From Pseudomonadota bacterium (GTDB lineage Bacteria; Pseudomonadota; Alphaproteobacteria; Rhodospirillales; UBA2165), in NCBI GenBank assembly GCA_027592155.1, contig JAQCKY010000058.1:1-8867 (forward strand): 8,867 nt of DNA. Reading direction: 5' to 3'. Position numbers and translations under genes: made by a program. Shown one piece after another: positions 7,348 to 8,867 of the stretch; the stretch's first letter is position 1, and every line of letters begins with the position of its first letter. A model generated the notes under the pieces. The model was given only the letters and a program-made list of their open reading frames with translations, was not told the origin of the DNA and made no database searches.

Positions 7348-7353
7348 CCTCCC
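7348..7353 (-). promoter_or_regulatory. Strong Shine-Dalgarno GGGAGG for the GST-like gene
   Basis: On the minus strand GGGAGG lies eight bases before ATG 7339. It selects this start over the in-frame GTG at 7375, which would add 12 residues with no counterpart at the normal GST N-terminus. Confidence 0.7.
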
Positions 7354-7419
7354 GAGCTAACTCAACAAGAGGCACAGTCTAGCGGTCCCAACCACCCCAC
7401 CCAAGACACCATTATCGGA

Positions 7420-8867
7420 TCAGAGCGTTTTACGGCCTTCAATCACGGCCATGAATTTTGCCTGGGACCCCGCAGTGATGAAGGTAAGCGCACAACCGAG
7501 CAGCCGGTCATCTTTCTTGTCACCCGCGACGGGACAGGATTGTTCGGACATCTTAACGCTCGTTCGCGCTTTGGGGTGCGATCCCGGCAGCGGAAGATGA
7601 TCCTGCTGGATCGATTTAGGATTGTCGGACTCCCGCCGCCGCACAGGCTGATCGGCCGGTGTTATTACAATATCCGGCACGACACCGTCCCCTTGGATGG
7701 AACGGCCGGAGGGCAAATAATAGAGCTGCGTGGTCAATCGCAACGCACCAGCCCAATTCAGGGGAGTAATCGTCTGCACGGACCCCTTGCCGAACGATTG
7801 CCCGCCCATAACTACTGCACGGTTATGGTCTTGCAAGGCGCCGGCGACAATTTCGGAAGCCGATGCCGATCCGCTATTGATCAATACGACCAGAGGTAAT
7901 CCTTGGGAGATATCCCCACTATCTGCGTTGAAGCTTCGAACCTCACCTTGCCGATCCCTGACCGAAACAATAGACCCGCTTCGCAGGAAAGAATCCGTGA
8001 TGGAGACCGATTGATCCAGCAGTCCCCCAGGATTATTGCGAAGATCGATCACGATCCCCTTGAGGCGATCTCCAACCTGTCTCTTGAGTTTCCGCATGGC
8101 ATCCTCAAGCCCGGGCTGGGCCCGTTGATTGAATTGCCTGATCCGAATAACGCCGATGTCATTTTCGACACTGAACCGCACGGGTCTCACCCGGATAACC
8201 GCCCGGGTAATCGTCACCTTAAAGCTTCCGACCACGGGACGTTGAACCGTTAAATTCACATCGGTTTGCGGCTTCCCCCGCAGACGCCGCACGGCTTGAA
8301 GAAGGGTCATATCTTTAATGGGATCGGATTCAACATGGGTAATTTGATCGCCCGATTTGAGACCGGCCCGATAGGCCGGCGTATCCTCTATCGGCGAAAT
8401 AATCTCGAGGTTGCCTGCTTCGTTCTTATTGATCTCGATACCAAGCCCGCCGAACTCGCCACGCGTCGCAAATTTAATTTCTCTAAAGGCTTGCGGATCG
8501 AGGTAAGACGAATGGGGATCGAGTGACGCCAGCATGTTGTTCAAGGCCGCCTCGGTTACTTTGACCGAGGACTGGGTGCCCGGTTTTCCCTCTAGTTTGG
8601 TAATTCCTTCGATCGCTGAATCGACCAATTCTTTTTCAGTCAGAGTACGCACATATTCTGAACGAATACGAAGATAGGCATCCGCGAAATGGCGCAATTG
8701 CGCCTCATGTTCGCCGTCCGCCGTCGCGTATTTATCATAGGCCTGGCGATAGCGCTGAAATTCGCTTGATTTGTCCGTGGCGTCCGGGAATGAAATTCCA
8801 TCGAGCCCGAAGACCCGTGCCATCGACGCGCCACCGTTGGTAGAGCAGCCGGACAGAGAGCCCGAAA
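7420..8867 (-). CDS. PDZ-containing S41 C-terminal processing protease (5' end cut by window edge)
   Basis: This is a CtpA/Tsp-type serine protease, expected in the periplasm, that degrades or trims proteins from their C-termini. Numbered from ATG 8823, it has an N-terminal helical region (about 20-110, with LASLDPHSSYLDP at 98-110). A PDZ domain follows (about 115-195, FGGLGIEI to the substrate-groove region). The S41 core (about 208-390) contains GIVIDLRNNPGGLLDQ (256-271), catalytic Ser321 in GSASASEI, and catalytic Lys346 in FGKGSVQ. The 25-residue Ser-Lys spacing equals that of E. coli Tsp (430/455). A C-terminal tail of about 75 residues includes Cys430 and Cys444. The frame stays open upstream of ATG 8823 to the edge and reads LSGCSTNGGAS just before it, so the true start lies outside and the export signal may be of lipoprotein type. 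The GST-like gene follows after 80 bases. Substrates are unknown. Confidence 0.93.
   Translation of the reverse strand, partial: SGSLSGCSTNGGASMARVFGLDGISFPDATDKSSEFQRYRQAYDKYATADGEHEAQLRHFADAYLRIRSEYVRTLTEKELVDSAIEGITKLEGKPGTQSSVKVTEAALNNMLASLDPHSSYLDPQAFREIKFATRGEFGGLGIEINKNEAGNLEIISPIEDTPAYRAGLKSGDQITHVESDPIKDMTLLQAVRRLRGKPQTDVNLTVQRPVVGSFKVTITRAVIRVRPVRFSVENDIGVIRIRQFNQRAQPGLEDAMRKLKRQVGDRLKGIVIDLRNNPGGLLDQSVSITDSFLRSGSIVSVRDRQGEVRSFNADSGDISQGLPLVVLINSGSASASEIVAGALQDHNRAVVMGGQSFGKGSVQTITPLNWAGALRLTTQLYYLPSGRSIQGDGVVPDIVITPADQPVRRRESDNPKSIQQDHLPLPGSHPKARTSVKMSEQSCPVAGDKKDDRLLGCALTFITAGSQAKFMAVIEGRKTL

Noticed and set aside
7340..7419. Possible terminator or small gene between the S41 protease and the GST-like gene
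   Set aside because: No hairpin with a T-run and no frame with a plausible start was seen; only the GST ribosome binding site is supported.

Overview
The window looks like ordinary chromosomal DNA of a moderately GC-rich Gram-negative bacterium, most probably an alphaproteobacterium. That placement is an inference from protein style: the SelB wording, an outer-membrane barrel ending in Phe, and a periplasmic S41 protease. It holds seven protein genes and almost no empty space. Six are on the minus strand and one on the plus strand. No tRNA, rRNA, insertion sequence, CRISPR array, phage gene or intrinsic terminator was recognised.

Bases 1-2782 (minus) carry the two core proteins of selenocysteine decoding. 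selA is complete (L-seryl-tRNA(Sec) selenium transferase). selB lies 12 bases downstream (Sec-specific elongation factor) and is cut by the left edge after 451 codons. SelA converts Ser-tRNA(Sec) to Sec-tRNA(Sec), and SelB carries it to the ribosome at UGA codons. The other partners, selC (the tRNA) and selD (selenophosphate synthetase), are not here, nor is any recognisable selenoprotein.

Bases 2888-5464 (minus) carry a thiamine-diphosphate enzyme of the acetolactate-synthase fold, followed 18 bases later by a ten-helix EamA/DMT transporter. The two are probably co-transcribed, and transcription might continue into selAB. The substrate of neither can be read from sequence.

Bases 5465-5633 are a divergent control region. 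To its right a single plus-strand gene encodes an exported protein with a helical N-terminal part, built on a roughly 15-residue proline-spaced repeat, and a C-terminal outer-membrane beta-barrel. It appears to start at a TTG codon chosen by a good Shine-Dalgarno sequence. Its stop codon overlaps that of the next gene in a shared CTAG.

Bases 6560-8867 (minus) carry a glutathione-S-transferase-like protein whose usual Glu-Ser glutathione-binding pair is Asn-Ala, preceded by a PDZ-containing S41 (CtpA/Tsp-type) serine protease. The protease is cut by the right edge. Its visible reading frame extends upstream of the first in-window ATG into a lipobox-like LSGC, so it may be a lipoprotein.

No clearly new multi-gene system is visible. 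The most useful leads are the repeat-plus-barrel protein, the altered GST active site, the lipobox on the protease, and the uncharacterised enzyme-transporter pair beside selAB.
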